Assembly: GCF_029889905.1 (NCBI RefSeq)
Contig: NZ_JARANZ010000002.1
Coordinates: 186,001 to 250,000 of the forward strand
Source: Chromohalobacter sp. 11-W
GTDB taxonomy: Bacteria; Pseudomonadota; Gammaproteobacteria; Pseudomonadales; Halomonadaceae
Length of the DNA stretch: 64,000 bases
Direction: 5' to 3'
Position numbers and translations under genes: made by a program. Positions 47,097-59,497 of this stretch are shown piece after piece. The notes under the pieces were generated by a model that saw only the letters and a list, made by a program, of their open reading frames with translations, was not told the DNA's origin and made no database searches. Every line of letters starts with the position of its first letter. The stretch's first letter is position 1.

Positions 47097-49505
47097 TCAA
47101 TGCGTGCTGATATTGGAACGCGAAGGTTGACTAGTTTCCGCTAGGGAATCACCGGTTTCAACCTCTGCCTTTCCGACCAGCGCCGCGTCGAGAACTTCAT
47201 CAATCCATTTAACGGGCCGGATATCCAACGCATCCTTGATATTGTCCGGCACTTCCTTGAGATCCCGGCGGTTTTCCTCCGGTATTAGCACCGTCTTTAT
47301 ACCACCGCGCCGCGCTGCCAGCAATTTCTCCTTGAGACCGCCGATCGGCATCACTTCCCCACGCAGGTTGACCTCACCGGTCATCGCCACGTCACAGCGG
47401 ACCGGACGCGCGGTATACGCCGACACCATCGCGGTGACCATAGCGACGCCGGCGCTGGGTCCGTCCTTGGGCGTTGCCCCTTCCGGCACGTGGATGTGCA
47501 GATCTTCCTTCTCGAAACGGTCAGGATCGATGTCCAGCGCTTTGGCACGAGCCCGCACCACGGTATGCGCGGCATCCACGGACTCCTTCATGACATCGCC
47601 AAGCGAGCCCGTCTTGTTGAGACGTCCTTTGCCCGGCGATACCACCGATTCGATATTGAGCAACTCACCGCCCACCGACGTCCAGGCAAGCCCAGTGACA
47701 CGCCCCACCTGATCCTGCTGATCGGCCAGGCCATAGCTAAAGCGACGTACGCCGGCGTAGGCCTCGATATCCGATGCAGCAAGCAACTGAGGGCCTTGCG
47801 CGCCTTGTTGCTTTTCGGCCTCGACACGCTCGCGCAATACCTTACGGCTAACCTTGGCGATTTGGCGCTCCAGTTCGCGTACGCCCGCTTCACGCGTGTA
47901 ATAACGTACAAGCTCGAGTAGCGACTCGTCGGAGAAGCTGAGCTCTTCTTCCTTGAGGCCATTGGCCTTGAGCTGCTTGGGCACCAGATACCGCTTGGCG
48001 ATCGCCAGCTTCTCGTCCTCGGTGTAACCGGGCAGGCGGATGATTTCCATGCGGTCGAGTAGCGGCTCAGGAATGTTCATCGAGTTCGCGGTACAGATGA
48101 ACATGACATCGGACAGGTCGTAGTCCAGCTCCAGATAATGATCGCTGAAGCTATTGTTCTGCTCGGGGTCGAGCACTTCGAGGAGTGCCGATGACGGGTC
48201 GCCACGATGATCCATGCCGATCTTGTCGACCTCGTCGAGCAGGAAGAGCGGATTGCGCACTTCAGCCTTGCTCATGCGCTGAATCATCTTGCCCGGCAGG
48301 GAGCCGATGTAGGTACGCCGGTGGCCACGAATCTCCGACTCATCGCGAATCCCGCCCAATGCCAGGCGTACATAGCGTCGATTGGTAGCCCGCGCAATCG
48401 ATTGCCCCAACGAGGTCTTACCAACCCCCGGTGGGCCCACTAGGCAGAGTACTGGCCCCTTGAGCTTCTTGACGCGCTTCTGGACGGCAAGATACTCAAG
48501 GATGCGTTCCTTGACCTCTTCCAGGCCATAGTGGTCTTCATCGAGCACCTTCTGAGCATTCGCCAAGTCGTGCTTGACGCGCGAGCGCTTCTTCCAGGGC
48601 ACCGCCACCAACCAATCGAGGTACGAGCGCACCACCGTCGCCTCGGCCGAGGTCGGCGCCATCATCTTGAGCTTGCCTAGCTCCTGACGCGCTTTCTCGG
48701 CCGCTTCTTTGGGCATGCCCGTGGATTCGATCAGTTGCTCGTACTTGTCGGCCTCGTTGGGCGCATTCTCGAGCTCACCCATTTCCTTCTGGATGGCTTT
48801 CATTTGCTCATTGAGATAGTACTCGCGCTGCGACTTCTCCATCTGGTCCTTGACGCGCGAGCGGATGCGCTTTTCCACCTGCAGCAAATCGATCTCGGAT
48901 TCGATCAGCGCCATCAGGTGTTCGATGCGATCACGCACACGATCCATCTCGAGCAATTCCTGCTTGTCGCCGATCTTGAGCGACAAGTGGGCACAGATGG
49001 TATCCACCAAGCGGCTGGGATCCTCGATGCCGGACAACGAATTGAGTACTTCGTTGGGCACCTTCTTGGACAGCTTGACGTACTGCTCGAACTGATTGAG
49101 CAGCACGCGCACCAGCGATTCTTGCTCGCGTTCGGTCAACGTCTCGCTTTCGCGGCGAACGGCTTCGGCCGAGACGTAACCCGCGTCGTCCTCATGGATA
49201 TCGCGGACATCGGCACGGTAATCGCCTTCAATCAATACTTTGACGGTGCCATCAGGCAGCTTCAGCAGCTGCATGATTTCGGCCACCGTGCCGACATCGA
49301 AGAGATCGCCGAATTCCGGATCGTCCTGACCGGCCTCGCGCTGGGCAACGAGTAATATCCGCTTGTCGTTTTCCATGGCCGTCTCGAGCGCGCGAATCGA
49401 CTTCTCGCGCCCCACGAACAGCGGAATCACCATCTGCGGATAGACAACCACGTCCCGCAGCGGCAAAAGGGGAAGACTCAAGGTCTGTTCAGCGTTCTGC
49501 TCCAT
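47097..49505 (-). CDS. lon: Lon, ATP-dependent protease La
   Basis: An 802-residue protease: N-terminal substrate domain ([23 protein letters not shown]), AAA+ module with [12 protein letters not shown] and [11 protein letters not shown], and a protease domain with catalytic Ser in [11 protein letters not shown] and Lys in [13 protein letters not shown]. It degrades misfolded and some regulatory proteins. A heat-shock-type promoter candidate lies upstream. Order clpP-clpX-lon-hupB is standard in gammaproteobacteria. Confidence 0.97.
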   Translation of the reverse strand: MEQNAEQTLSLPLLPLRDVVVYPQMVIPLFVGREKSIRALETAMENDKRILLVAQREAGQDDPEFGDLFDVGTVAEIMQLLKLPDGTVKVLIEGDYRADVRDIHEDDAGYVSAEAVRRESETLTEREQESLVRVLLNQFEQYVKLSKKVPNEVLNSLSGIEDPSRLVDTICAHLSLKIGDKQELLEMDRVRDRIEHLMALIESEIDLLQVEKRIRSRVKDQMEKSQREYYLNEQMKAIQKEMGELENAPNEADKYEQLIESTGMPKEAAEKARQELGKLKMMAPTSAEATVVRSYLDWLVAVPWKKRSRVKHDLANAQKVLDEDHYGLEEVKERILEYLAVQKRVKKLKGPVLCLVGPPGVGKTSLGQSIARATNRRYVRLALGGIRDESEIRGHRRTYIGSLPGKMIQRMSKAEVRNPLFLLDEVDKIGMDHRGDPSSALLEVLDPEQNNSFSDHYLELDYDLSDVMFICTANSMNIPEPLLDRMEIIRLPGYTEDEKLAIAKRYLVPKQLKANGLKEEELSFSDESLLELVRYYTREAGVRELERQIAKVSRKVLRERVEAEKQQGAQGPQLLAASDIEAYAGVRRFSYGLADQQDQVGRVTGLAWTSVGGELLNIESVVSPGKGRLNKTGSLGDVMKESVDAAHTVVRARAKALDIDPDRFEKEDLHIHVPEGATPKDGPSAGVAMVTAMVSAYTARPVRCDVAMTGEVNLRGEVMPIGGLKEKLLAARRGGIKTVLIPEENRRDLKEVPDNIKDALDIRPVKWIDEVLDAALVGKAEVETGDSLAETSQPSRSNISTH

Positions 49506-49562
49506 CGCAGACGTTCCTCAACAAATTCAGTGGATGGGCCGCGAGACGGCACTAATGCCAGA

Positions 49563-49591
49563 GAAATGGGGGCGCATCCAGCATGATGCAA
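49563..49591 (-). promoter_or_regulatory. Candidate sigma-32 (heat shock) promoter for lon
   Basis: On the minus strand, GTTGCAT, a 14-base spacer and CCCCATTT. The -10 fits CCCCATnT fully; the -35 matches CTTGAAA at 4 of 7. lon is a classic RpoH target, which supports the reading. Confidence 0.5.
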
Positions 49592-49636
49592 CCGTGCAGC
49601 CCTTCGGTTTCATGGCTCAAAACAGGGACGCATACG

Positions 49637-49658
49637 AAAAGGGGGCCCTTAGGCCCCC
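49637..49658 (-). terminator. Terminator after clpX
   Basis: On the minus strand GGGGGCC-TAAG-GGCCCCC then TTTT, 20 bases after the clpX stop. A strong 7-bp GC stem separating clpPX from lon. Confidence 0.85.
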
Positions 49659-49678
49659 ACGGTGACTCAGGCTAGAGC

Positions 49679-50959
49679 TCAACCGTCCTTGCCAGCCACC
49701 TTGCTTTCTTCCTGTTGGGAATAAATCAGTAGCGGCTCGCTGTCACCGGTAATGACCGAGGCGTCGATGACCACCTTGGTGACATCCTCCAGCGATGGCA
49801 CCTCGTACATGGTATCGAGCAGCACGGACTCGAGGATCGAACGCAAACCACGTGCGCCCGTATTGCGTTCCATGGCCTTGTGAGCCACGGCACGCAAGGC
49901 ATCCTCGCGAAACTCCAGCTCGACACCCTCCATGTAAAACAGGTGCGTATACTGCTTGATCAGCGAGTTCTTGGGCTCGGTGAGAATCTGGATCAAAGCC
50001 TCTTCGCTGAGCTCGGTCAGCGTCGCAATGACCGGAACACGGCCTACGAACTCCGGAATCAAACCGAACTTGACCAGGTCCTCAGGCTCGACACCAGCGA
50101 GGACATCTCCCATCGATTTTTCGGAGTCCTTGCTCTTCACCTCCGCATTAAAGCCGATGCCACCTTTCTCGATACGGTCACGGATCACTTTCTCCAGCCC
50201 TGCGAACGCCCCGCCGACGATGAACAGCATGTTGCTGGTATCGACCTGAAGGAATTCCTGCTGGGGATGCTTGCGACCGCCTTGTGGCGGTATCGACGCT
50301 GTCGTACCTTCGATCAGCTTGAGCAGCGCCTGCTGGACGCCTTCACCGGAGACATCGCGCGTAATCGAGGGGTTGTCCGACTTACGCGAAATCTTGTCGA
50401 TCTCGTCGATGTAGACGATCCCGCGCTGCGCCTTGTCGACATCGTACTCGCACTTCTGCAGCAGCTTCTGGATGATGTTCTCGACGTCCTCGCCCACATA
50501 ACCGGCCTCGGTCAGGGTCGTCGCATCAGCGATCGTGAACGGAACGTTGAGCAGACGGGCCATGGTTTCGGCCAGCAAGGTCTTACCACTACCGGTCGGA
50601 CCGATCAGCAGAATATTCGACTTGCCGAGTTCGACATCGTCGGTCTTCACATCGGCACGAAGACGCTTGTAGTGGTTGTAGACCGCCACCGACAGCACCC
50701 GCTTGGCACGGTCCTGCCCGATGACATAATCATCCAATGTATAACGGATCTCACGCGGTGCCGGCAGGCGCTCTTCATCGCCCTCGGCATCGGCCTCCAG
50801 CACTTCTTCGCGAATGATGTCGTTGCATAGATCGACACATTCGTCACAGATGTAGACGGAAGGACCCGCGATCAGCTTGCGCACTTCGTTCTGGTTCTTG
50901 CCGCAGAACGAGCAGTACAGCAATTTGCCGCTCTCGTCTTTGCCTTTGCCGTCAGCCAT
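49679..50959 (-). CDS. clpX: ClpX, ATPase subunit of ClpXP
   Basis: A 426-residue unfoldase: N-terminal zinc-binding domain ([21 protein letters not shown]), P-loop [13 protein letters not shown], Walker [19 protein letters not shown] pore loop and sensor motifs. It recognises tagged substrates and feeds them to ClpP, encoded 89 bases upstream. Confidence 0.97.
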   Translation of the reverse strand: MADGKGKDESGKLLYCSFCGKNQNEVRKLIAGPSVYICDECVDLCNDIIREEVLEADAEGDEERLPAPREIRYTLDDYVIGQDRAKRVLSVAVYNHYKRLRADVKTDDVELGKSNILLIGPTGSGKTLLAETMARLLNVPFTIADATTLTEAGYVGEDVENIIQKLLQKCEYDVDKAQRGIVYIDEIDKISRKSDNPSITRDVSGEGVQQALLKLIEGTTASIPPQGGRKHPQQEFLQVDTSNMLFIVGGAFAGLEKVIRDRIEKGGIGFNAEVKSKDSEKSMGDVLAGVEPEDLVKFGLIPEFVGRVPVIATLTELSEEALIQILTEPKNSLIKQYTHLFYMEGVELEFREDALRAVAHKAMERNTGARGLRSILESVLLDTMYEVPSLEDVTKVVIDASVITGDSEPLLIYSQQEESKVAGKDG

Positions 50960-51048
50960 TCGTGTACCTCGTGATAGCGGCGGCCCTGACGAACCGCCGG
51001 TAATAAATGCATGTCTCGCTAATCGCTACCATGTTTGGTTAAACGCTA

Positions 51049-51669
51049 TCAGGATACAGGGCGCTTATCCAGCATGGCATCGATGAGGCCGTACTCGGCC
51101 GCCTGGGCGCCGTTCATGAAATTATCGCGATCCGTATCTCGTGCCACCGTTTCCACATCCTGTCCGGTATGCCTGGCCAGAATCTCGTTGAGCTGCTGAC
51201 GGATGTTGAGAATTTCCTTGGTGTGGATCTCGATATCGGCGGCCTGCCCTTGATAGCCGCCCAACGGCTGATGAATCATCATCCGTGAGTGCGGCAGGCA
51301 ATAGCGCTTGCCCTCGGCGCCGCCGGCAAGCAGCAACGCTCCCATGCTCGCGGCCTGACCGACGCACACGGTGGAGACGTCAGGCTTGATGAACTGCATG
51401 GTGTCATAGATAGACATTCCCGAGGTCACAGAGCCGCCCGGCGAATTGATGTAAAGGTGGATGTCCTTGTCGGGGTTCTCGGATTCGAGAAACAACAACT
51501 GAGCCACCACCAGATTGGCCATGTAGTCCTCGACCGGGCCAATCAGAAAGATAACGCGCTCTTTGAGCAGGCGAGAGTATATGTCGTAGGACCGCTCGCC
51601 ACGCGCGCTCTGCTCCACCACCATGGGGACCAAACCGCCGGCGTTGCTGATATCGAACTCATTGCCCAT
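51049..51669 (-). CDS. clpP: ClpP, protease subunit of ClpXP/ClpAP
   Basis: A 206-residue serine protease with the catalytic Ser in [15 protein letters not shown] and His in [19 protein letters not shown], and the Asp toward the C-terminus (TDRDNFMNG). A short N-terminal propeptide is likely removed. It forms the double heptameric barrel. Lies between tig and clpX. Confidence 0.97.
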   Translation of the reverse strand: MGNEFDISNAGGLVPMVVEQSARGERSYDIYSRLLKERVIFLIGPVEDYMANLVVAQLLFLESENPDKDIHLYINSPGGSVTSGMSIYDTMQFIKPDVSTVCVGQAASMGALLLAGGAEGKRYCLPHSRMMIHQPLGGYQGQAADIEIHTKEILNIRQQLNEILARHTGQDVETVARDTDRDNFMNGAQAAEYGLIDAMLDKRPVS

Positions 51670-51714
51670 TGCGTGGCTTCCTTAATTCGGTGACTGATTG
51701 CTCCAGTGACTAGA

Positions 51715-51734
51715 GACCCGGCCGTAGCCGGGTC
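51715..51734 (-). terminator. Hairpin between tig and clpP
   Basis: On the minus strand GACCCGGC-TACG-GCCGGGTC, an 8-bp stem closed by a UNCG-type loop, about 30 bases after the tig stop. No T-run follows, so it may be a partial terminator or mRNA processing/stability element between tig and clpP. Confidence 0.55.
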
Positions 51735-51765
51735 CAGGCACTTGCGACGACACGCTGGAAAACGC

Positions 51766-53118
51766 TTATGCGTTGGTCTCTTCCTGCGCCTCGTCCTCAT
51801 CATCTGCTTCTTGCTGCTGTTGTGCCGCTTGCAATGCCTGCTCGTAGGACATCTCGACGTCCTTAACCTGAGCTTGCTCCAGCAGCTTGTCAACCGCCTT
51901 GTCTTCAAGAACCGAGGACTTGACCTGGTTTTTCATGTCCTCGTTTTTGAGATAATGCTCAACCACTTGCTCAGGCTGTTGATACTGCTGTGCCAACTCT
52001 TCGACGCGCGCCTTGATTTCGTCGTCGCTAGCGTCGAGTTCATTGACCTTGACGACTTCGGCCAGCAGCAGGCCGACCTGAACGCGCTTCTTAGCTTGGT
52101 CGGCGAACAGCTCGTCAGGCAGTTGGGAAACATCGAAGTCTTCCCCCAGACCGAACTGCTGTGCAGCCTGGCGCTTGAGCCCCTCGGTCTCCTGCTGAAT
52201 CAATGACTGCGGGACCGGAATATCATTGGCCTGCTGCAACGCTTCGAGCGCTTGCTGCTTGACGCGATTGGTCACGGCCTGAGATAGCTCGTGCTCCATG
52301 TTCTTCTGCACGTCGGCGCGGAAGGCAGCGACGCCGCCCTCTTCGATACCGAAGCGCTTGATGAACTCATCGTCGACTTCGGGCAACTGCTTACCGGCCA
52401 CCTTGTGGACTTTCACCTTGAAGGTGGCTTCCTGCCCCGCCAGGTGCTCTGCCTGATAATCTTCGGGGAAGGTCACCTTGATCTCGAGATCGTCGCCGGC
52501 CTGGGCACCCACGAGTTGCTCTTCGAAACCGGGGATGAAGCTATTGGACCCCAGCTCCAACTCATGACCTTCGGCGGCGCCGCCTTCGAACGGCTCATCA
52601 CCCAGGAACCCTTGGAAATCGACGGTCACCTGATCGCCATCGGCTGCGGCACGCTCGACCGTTTCCCACTCGGCGTTCTGTGAACGTAGCGTATCGATCA
52701 TCTGATCGACGTCGGCCTCGGTCACGTCCGCCTGGGGGCGCTCGATTTCAGTGTTTTCGATCGTGTTGAGCTCGAACTCGGGATATACCTCAAGGAGAGC
52801 GACGAACTCCAGGTCCTTACCGTCTTCGTCGACGGTCGGCTCGACCTGCGGAGAACCTGCCGGATTGAGGCTTTCCTGAGTGATCGCCTGCACATAGTGC
52901 TGGCGCATCATTTCGCCCACCACCTCGTTGCGGACTTCTTGGCCGAAACGCTGACGCACAACCGCCTGCGGAATCTTGCCACGCCGAAAGCCGTTCAGCC
53001 GCACGTTCTTGGCGGTTTCCTGGAGACGGGTAGCCACGGCTTGATCGACTTCGGCAGCCGGCACTTGGACGGTGACACGACGTTCGATCTGGGAAGTCGA
53101 CTCAACGGAAACTTGCAT
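51766..53118 (-). CDS. tig: Trigger factor, ribosome-bound chaperone
   Basis: A 450-residue chaperone: N-terminal ribosome-binding domain with the signature GFRRGKIP, a central FKBP-type PPIase domain (about 150-245; DGDQVTVDFQGFLGD), and a long helical C-terminal domain ending in an acidic Gln/Glu-rich tail. It meets nascent chains at the exit tunnel. First gene of the tig-clpP-clpX run. Confidence 0.96.
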   Translation of the reverse strand: MQVSVESTSQIERRVTVQVPAAEVDQAVATRLQETAKNVRLNGFRRGKIPQAVVRQRFGQEVRNEVVGEMMRQHYVQAITQESLNPAGSPQVEPTVDEDGKDLEFVALLEVYPEFELNTIENTEIERPQADVTEADVDQMIDTLRSQNAEWETVERAAADGDQVTVDFQGFLGDEPFEGGAAEGHELELGSNSFIPGFEEQLVGAQAGDDLEIKVTFPEDYQAEHLAGQEATFKVKVHKVAGKQLPEVDDEFIKRFGIEEGGVAAFRADVQKNMEHELSQAVTNRVKQQALEALQQANDIPVPQSLIQQETEGLKRQAAQQFGLGEDFDVSQLPDELFADQAKKRVQVGLLLAEVVKVNELDASDDEIKARVEELAQQYQQPEQVVEHYLKNEDMKNQVKSSVLEDKAVDKLLEQAQVKDVEMSYEQALQAAQQQQEADDEDEAQEETNA

Positions 53119-53395
53119 GAATGATCCTCTACCGACTGGGGGCGTTCTGAAAATAAGTATAAGACGAGGATTCTATGAATCCCCATTCACGCTGGCAAGC
53201 GTACTGCGAAGTTTATGGGGCTGTATGCCTCATCTTACAAGGGAAAAGGCGCGAAAAAAGAGCGAATGGCCATCGTGACGACGCAAGAAAGCCGAACGAG
53301 GCATATCGATACAGACGTGCGGAGTGCAACTCACGAAAAATGCGGTTACGCCAAGAGAAACAAACAGAGAGGGCAAGTAAGGAGAAGGTCGTCGC

Positions 53396-53471
53396 TGGGG
53401 TGGATGATGGGGATCGAACCCACGACCACCGGAGCCACAATCCGGGGCTCTACCACTGAGCTACATCCACC
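53396..53471 (-). tRNA. tRNA-His (GTG), copy 2
   Basis: Cloverleaf on the minus strand: acceptor GTGGATG/CATCCAC with an extra encoded G at position -1 (53471), anticodon loop TTGTGGC (anticodon GTG) and encoded CCA (53398-53396). Identical to the other copy 105 bases upstream. Last gene of the tRNA run. Confidence 0.95.
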
Positions 53472-53500
53472 ACGACGATTTGTTGCGGCATATTCAAGCA

Positions 53501-53576
53501 TGGGGTGGATGATGGGGATCGAACCCACGACCACCGGAGCCACAATCCGGGGCTCTACCACTGAGCTACATCCACC
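53501..53576 (-). tRNA. tRNA-His (GTG), copy 1
   Basis: Same cloverleaf as the downstream copy, with G-1 at 53576, anticodon GTG and encoded CCA. The two differ in no base across the gene. The spacer between them is about 29 bases. Confidence 0.95.
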
Positions 53577-53631
53577 ATAACTTGAAATACACGGGAATAA
53601 TCCCGACATCGACGCTTTTTGGCTTTTAGCT

Positions 53632-53708
53632 TGGTGCGCCCAGCAGGACTTGAACCTGCAACCTACGGCTTAGAAGGCCGTTGCTCTATCCGGTTGAGCT
53701 ATGAGCGC
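53632..53708 (-). tRNA. tRNA-Arg (TCT)
   Basis: Acceptor GCGCTCA/TGGGCGC, anticodon loop CTTCTAA (anticodon TCT, reading AGA/AGG), T-loop GTTCAAGTC and encoded CCA. It lies between tRNA-Pro and tRNA-His in one transcript. Confidence 0.94.
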
Positions 53709-53764
53709 TTGATAACGCTGGCACAGACCCAACCAGGAACCGACCCTCGAGAGGATTCGGATGC

Positions 53765-53840
53765 TGGTCGGGGTAGAGGGATTTGAACCCCCGACATCCT
53801 GCTCCCAAAGCAGGCGCGCTACCAGACTGCGCTATACCCC
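53765..53840 (-). tRNA. tRNA-Pro (TGG)
   Basis: Begins GGGGTATAGCGCAG and ends with acceptor TACCCC, GA and CCA; anticodon loop TTTGGGA gives TGG. First gene of the tRNA operon, about 50 bases after a strong promoter. Confidence 0.94.
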
Positions 53841-53893
53841 GTTGCCCCGAGACCGCTTGGGCGTGGCCAATCGAGCCCGTCGATGCGCAGCGT

Positions 53894-53921
53894 ATTCTAC
53901 GCATCTTCCTTGCCAGGTCAA
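53894..53921 (-). promoter_or_regulatory. Sigma-70 promoter for the tRNA operon
   Basis: On the minus strand TTGACC (53916-53921), a 16-base spacer and TAGAAT (53894-53899), followed by a GC-rich discriminator (GCTGCGC). That pattern is typical of stable-RNA promoters under stringent control. Confidence 0.72.
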
Positions 53922-54050
53922 GCCCTTACGTTTCATCTTCCGCCCCACCCCAGCGCAGGATACATTGACTGCGCCTCCCAGCGTGCGAAAATTGCGCTTC
54001 TTTCAAAACGCCGCCCCTCACCGGGCCACGCACGCCAAAGGAACGAGTCG

Positions 54051-54914
54051 ATGACCGCTCAGTTGATCGACGGCAAAGCGATTGCCGCCAATGTCCGCGA
54101 ACAGGTATCTCGTCAGGTCCAGGCACGCCGCCATGAAGGCAAGCGCGCTCCAGGGCTCGCGGTCGTCCTCGTTGGTGAAGACCCCGCCTCCGAAGTCTAC
54201 GTTCGCAACAAGCATCGCGCCTGCGACCAGGCCGGCCTGCATTCGGTACAGCACCACCTCTCTGCCACGACCACACAGGCAGAGCTCGAAGCATTGATCG
54301 ACTCGCTGAATGCCGACACCGACATCGACGGTATACTGGTACAACTTCCCCTACCCGAGCATCTCGACGAACGCCCGATTCTCGAGCGTATCCGGCCCGA
54401 TAAAGATGTCGATGGTTTTCATCCTTACAACCTCGGCCGCCTCGCCCAACGACTCCCCGTGCTGCGGCCTTGCACCCCCAAAGGCATCATGACGCTTTTA
54501 CAAGAAAGCGGCCTTCAGGCACGCGGCCTTGACGCCGTCATCGTCGGTGCCTCCAATATCGTGGGTCGCCCCATGGCCATGGAACTGATGCTGGCGGGCA
54601 GTACGACCACGGTCTGCCATCGCTTCACCCGAGATCTCGAAGCGCACGTTCGCCGTGCCGACTTGCTCATCGTCGCCGTCGGCAAGCCCGGGCTCGTCAA
54701 GGGCGAATGGGTCAAAGAAGGTGCCGTCGTCATCGACGTGGGGATCAATCGCCAAGCCGATGGCAAGCTCGCGGGCGATGTCGAGTTCGCGCCCGCCGCC
54801 GAGCGTGCCAGTTTCATCACCCCCGTACCGGGCGGCGTCGGCCCCATGACGGTCGCTTCGCTGCTGGAGAACACCCTGCTCGCCGCCGAACTCCACGACG
54901 GCATGCATGCCTGA
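54051..54914 (+). CDS. folD: FolD, methylenetetrahydrofolate dehydrogenase/cyclohydrolase
   Basis: A 287-residue bifunctional enzyme: [41 protein letters not shown], and [11 protein letters not shown], with the NADP site [18 protein letters not shown]. It interconverts 5,10-methylene- and 10-formyl-THF. ATG at 54051 follows AAGGA; a longer in-frame opening exists but lacks family similarity. luxS follows after 54 bases. Confidence 0.96.
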   Translation: MTAQLIDGKAIAANVREQVSRQVQARRHEGKRAPGLAVVLVGEDPASEVYVRNKHRACDQAGLHSVQHHLSATTTQAELEALIDSLNADTDIDGILVQLPLPEHLDERPILERIRPDKDVDGFHPYNLGRLAQRLPVLRPCTPKGIMTLLQESGLQARGLDAVIVGASNIVGRPMAMELMLAGSTTTVCHRFTRDLEAHVRRADLLIVAVGKPGLVKGEWVKEGAVVIDVGINRQADGKLAGDVEFAPAAERASFITPVPGGVGPMTVASLLENTLLAAELHDGMHA

Positions 54915-54968
54915 CATACAGGCGTTACAATGAACGGCGATACCGAGCTCGAGAAAAGGAGTGGATAG

Positions 54969-55436
54969 ATGAGCGATAAAGAAATGAATGTCGAAAGCTT
55001 TAACCTCGACCACACCAAGGTCAAGGCGCCTTATGTGCGTCTGGCCGGCATCAAAGCTGGCGAACAAGGCGACGCAATTCATAAGTATGATCTGCGCATC
55101 TGCCAACCCAACAAGGCACACATGGAGATGCCTGCGCTGCACTCCCTGGAACACCTGATGGCCGAACTGTCGCGCAACCATACCGACAAGATTCTCGACA
55201 TCAGCCCCATGGGTTGCCAAACCGGCTTTTATATTTCGCTGATCAATCATGATGACTACGACGATGTGCTCGATCTGATCGACAAGACCCTCAACGATGT
55301 CCTCGTCGCCGAGGACGTACCGGCCTGCAACGAGATGCAGTGCGGCTGGGCCGCCAGCCACAGCCTGGAGGGTGCCCAAGCCTTGGCCCGCGACCTGCTG
55401 GCCAAACGCAACGAATGGAACCAGGTTTTCGCCTGA
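54969..55436 (+). CDS. luxS: LuxS, S-ribosylhomocysteine lyase
   Basis: A 155-residue metalloenzyme with HSLEH (His 58, Glu 61, His 62), the catalytic Cys in [10 protein letters not shown] (Cys 83) and the metal Cys in QCGWAASHS. It splits S-ribosylhomocysteine into homocysteine and DPD, the AI-2 precursor. AAAGGAG precedes the ATG. mtnN follows after 23 bases, supplying its substrate. Confidence 0.96.
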   Translation: MSDKEMNVESFNLDHTKVKAPYVRLAGIKAGEQGDAIHKYDLRICQPNKAHMEMPALHSLEHLMAELSRNHTDKILDISPMGCQTGFYISLINHDDYDDVLDLIDKTLNDVLVAEDVPACNEMQCGWAASHSLEGAQALARDLLAKRNEWNQVFA

Positions 55437-55459
55437 TCGAGAGAGGGACCACGCCCCAC

Positions 55460-56167
55460 ATGCGTAAGATTGCCATCATCGGTGCCATGGCCGAGGAGGT
55501 CGAACTCCTCGCCTCGCACCTGGAAAACGGCCAAACCCGTCAACACGCCGGCTCAACCTTTCACACCGGCCACTTGCACGGTGTCGATGTCGTTATCCTG
55601 CAATCGGGTATCGGCAAGGTAAATGCCGCCGTGGGCACTACCCAGGTGCTTGAGCTTTATAAACCCGACGTGGTCATTAACACTGGCTCGGCGGGCGGCT
55701 TCGGGGCCGACCTCGAGGTCGGGAACGTGGTCATCTCCAGCGAGGTACGTCACCACGACGTCGATGCCGTGGTCTTCGGCTACGAGTATGGCCAGGTGCC
55801 GCAGATGCCAGCCGCCTATCTTCCCGACCCTCGCCTGGTCGAAGTTGCCCGGGAATGCATCGAGGGGCTCGGCGAACTGCGTGTCACGGAAGGCCTCATT
55901 TGCACGGGCGATGTTTTCATGGCCGATGAGGCCATGGTGACACAGGCGCGCGAACGCTTTCCGAGCATGCTGGCCGCCGAGATGGAAGCGGCGGCCATCG
56001 CCCAGACGTGCCACCTCTACGACTGCCCCTTCGTCGTCATTCGTGCGCTTTCCGATATTGCCGGCAAGGAGTCCAACCTTTCCTTCAAAGCCTTTATCGA
56101 TAAAGCCGCCACGCATTCGGCGCTAATGGTCGAAGCCATGGTCAAGCGCTTAGGCACGGCATCTTGA
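55460..56167 (+). CDS. mtnN: MtnN (Pfs), 5'-methylthioadenosine/S-adenosylhomocysteine nucleosidase
   Basis: A 235-residue enzyme: MRKIAIIGAMAEEVELL (catalytic-type Glu 12), NTGSAGGFGADLEVGNVV, AAEMEAAAIAQTCH, and the Asp in ALSDIAGKES. It converts SAH to S-ribosylhomocysteine (used by LuxS) and MTA to methylthioribose. Start ATG 55460 fits family length (about 232). It ends at a strong terminator. Confidence 0.95.
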   Translation: MRKIAIIGAMAEEVELLASHLENGQTRQHAGSTFHTGHLHGVDVVILQSGIGKVNAAVGTTQVLELYKPDVVINTGSAGGFGADLEVGNVVISSEVRHHDVDAVVFGYEYGQVPQMPAAYLPDPRLVEVARECIEGLGELRVTEGLICTGDVFMADEAMVTQARERFPSMLAAEMEAAAIAQTCHLYDCPFVVIRALSDIAGKESNLSFKAFIDKAATHSALMVEAMVKRLGTAS

Positions 56168-56197
56168 GCTGATAACGGCACTGGCCGGCAAGAAATA

Positions 56198-56229
56198 ACA
56201 AAGCCCACGACTAACGTCGTGGGCTTTGT
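56198..56229. terminator. Bidirectional terminator between mtnN and cysS
   Basis: ACAAAGCCCACGAC and GTCGTGGGCTTTGT form a 14-bp stem with a 4-base loop, 30 bases after the mtnN stop and 25 bases after the cysS stop on the other strand. Confidence 0.85.
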
Positions 56230-56254
56230 GCATCGGGTATCCGTTGGACGCAGC

Positions 56255-57640
56255 TCAGCCGCCTTCGACCACCCAAGTCGTGCCTTCGCGGCTATCCTTC
56301 AGCACAATCCCCTGCGCCGCCAATTCATCGCGTATGCCATCGGCGGCGGCGAAGTCCTTAGCCTTCTTGGCCTGCGCCCTCGCCTCGATACGCGCCTCGA
56401 TTTCCTCCTCGGTCATCGACAGCTGCCCCGCACCCGCCTGCAGGAAATCGGCCGGAGCTTGCCCGAAGAGCCCTAGCACACCGCCCAGCGAGATGAGCTC
56501 ATAAGCCAACGCTGGCGCACGCTCCGGGGCCTCCTGCTTGGCGCGGTTCAACTCGCGCGCGAGGTCGAACAACACCGCCAACGCCTCAGCGGTATTGAAA
56601 TCATCATCCATTGCGGCCACGAAACGTTCGCGATAATGCGCGTCCACATCTCCCTCGACCGGCGTTACGCCCTGCAACGCATTATAAAAGCGCTCCAGCG
56701 AACGACGCGCCTCGCCCAGCGCGTCGGGGGCATAATTGATGGGGCTGCGGTAGTGACTGGCCAGCAGTAGATAGCGCACGACTTCAGGGGCATGCGCCTG
56801 CAACACCTCGCGAATCGTGAAGAAGTTGCCCAGGGACTTGGACATCTTCTCGTGATCGACACGCACCGCCCCGGCATGCATCCAGGTGTTGACGTAGGCC
56901 TGCCCAGTCGCCGCCTCGCTTTGCGCGATCTCGTTTTCATGGTGCGGAAAGACAAGATCCGGGCCACCACCATGAATATCGAAGGTATCGCCCAGGCAGC
57001 ACGTCGACATCGCTGAGCATTCGATATGCCAACCGGGACGCCCTTCACCCCACGGCGACGGCCAACTCTCCTCGCCCGGCTTCGCAGCCTTCCACAGCAC
57101 GAAGTCCAGCGGGTCTTCCTTGGCGACCTCGACTTCGATACGTGCGCCCGAGCGCATGTCATCGAGATCGCGATTGCTGAGCTTGCCGTAACCCTCGAAA
57201 CGCCGCACGCGATAATAGACGTCACCGTTGGCGGCCGGATACGCATAACCCTTGTCGATCAAGCGCTGGACCATAGCGACGATATCATCGACATGTGCCG
57301 TGGCACGTGGCTCGCGATCCGGACGCAATACGCCAAGTCGCCCTTCGTCTTCGTGCATGGCATCGATCATGCGCTCGGTCAGCGCCGCAATCGGCTCGCC
57401 ATTCTCCTCGGCCCGCTTGAGGATCTTGTCGTCGATATCGGTAATGTTGCGAACATAATCGACCTCGAACCCGCGCCAGCGCAGATAGCGCGTGATCATG
57501 TCGAACGCCACCATGACGCGGGCATGCCCGATGTGGCAGTAGTCGTAGACGGTAATCCCGCAGACGTACATGCGCACCCGTCCCGCATCGAGCGGCGTGA
57601 ACGTTTCCTTGCGTCGCGTCAGCGTGTTGTAAATCTGCAC
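56255..57640 (-). CDS. cysS: Cysteinyl-tRNA synthetase
   Basis: A 461-residue class I synthetase (E. coli 461): [18 protein letters not shown] (zinc Cys plus HIGH), WHIECSAMS with zinc ligands, and KMSKSLGNF. It charges tRNA-Cys. GTG at 57640 with GAGGGG upstream aligns with the family; the open frame extends 63 codons further but that part overlaps glnS. It lies 10 bases after the glnS stop. Confidence 0.96.
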   Translation of the reverse strand: MQIYNTLTRRKETFTPLDAGRVRMYVCGITVYDYCHIGHARVMVAFDMITRYLRWRGFEVDYVRNITDIDDKILKRAEENGEPIAALTERMIDAMHEDEGRLGVLRPDREPRATAHVDDIVAMVQRLIDKGYAYPAANGDVYYRVRRFEGYGKLSNRDLDDMRSGARIEVEVAKEDPLDFVLWKAAKPGEESWPSPWGEGRPGWHIECSAMSTCCLGDTFDIHGGGPDLVFPHHENEIAQSEAATGQAYVNTWMHAGAVRVDHEKMSKSLGNFFTIREVLQAHAPEVVRYLLLASHYRSPINYAPDALGEARRSLERFYNALQGVTPVEGDVDAHYRERFVAAMDDDFNTAEALAVLFDLARELNRAKQEAPERAPALAYELISLGGVLGLFGQAPADFLQAGAGQLSMTEEEIEARIEARAQAKKAKDFAAADGIRDELAAQGIVLKDSREGTTWVVEGG

Positions 57641-57650
57641 GGCAATCCCC

Positions 57651-59330
<1,680 letters not shown>

Positions 59331-59433
59331 GGGCTGTCTAAAGAACCTCTGTTCGTTCGCGAAGTGACCGGAGGGCACGTCAAAGCACTGGCTGGCGCCT
59401 CGACACGGTTTCGCCCGCGGGTGCAAAGCCGCT

Positions 59434-59464
59434 ATTATAGCGCGACGCCAGCGCGCGACGCCAA
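59434..59464 (-). promoter_or_regulatory. Candidate promoter for glnS
   Basis: On the minus strand a perfect TATAAT (59434-59439) with TTGGCG 19 bases upstream. The spacing is long. The -10 lies in the near-palindrome GCTATTATAGC in the glnS-ppiB divergent region. Confidence 0.4.
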
Positions 59465-59497
59465 GTCGCGCTCAGTTCTCTTCGCCAGGATACGCCC

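Noticed and set aside
53396-53576. CRISPR-like or coding direct repeat with a 105-base period
   Set aside because: The repeat unit is exactly a tRNA-His gene on the minus strand with CCA; there are only two units.
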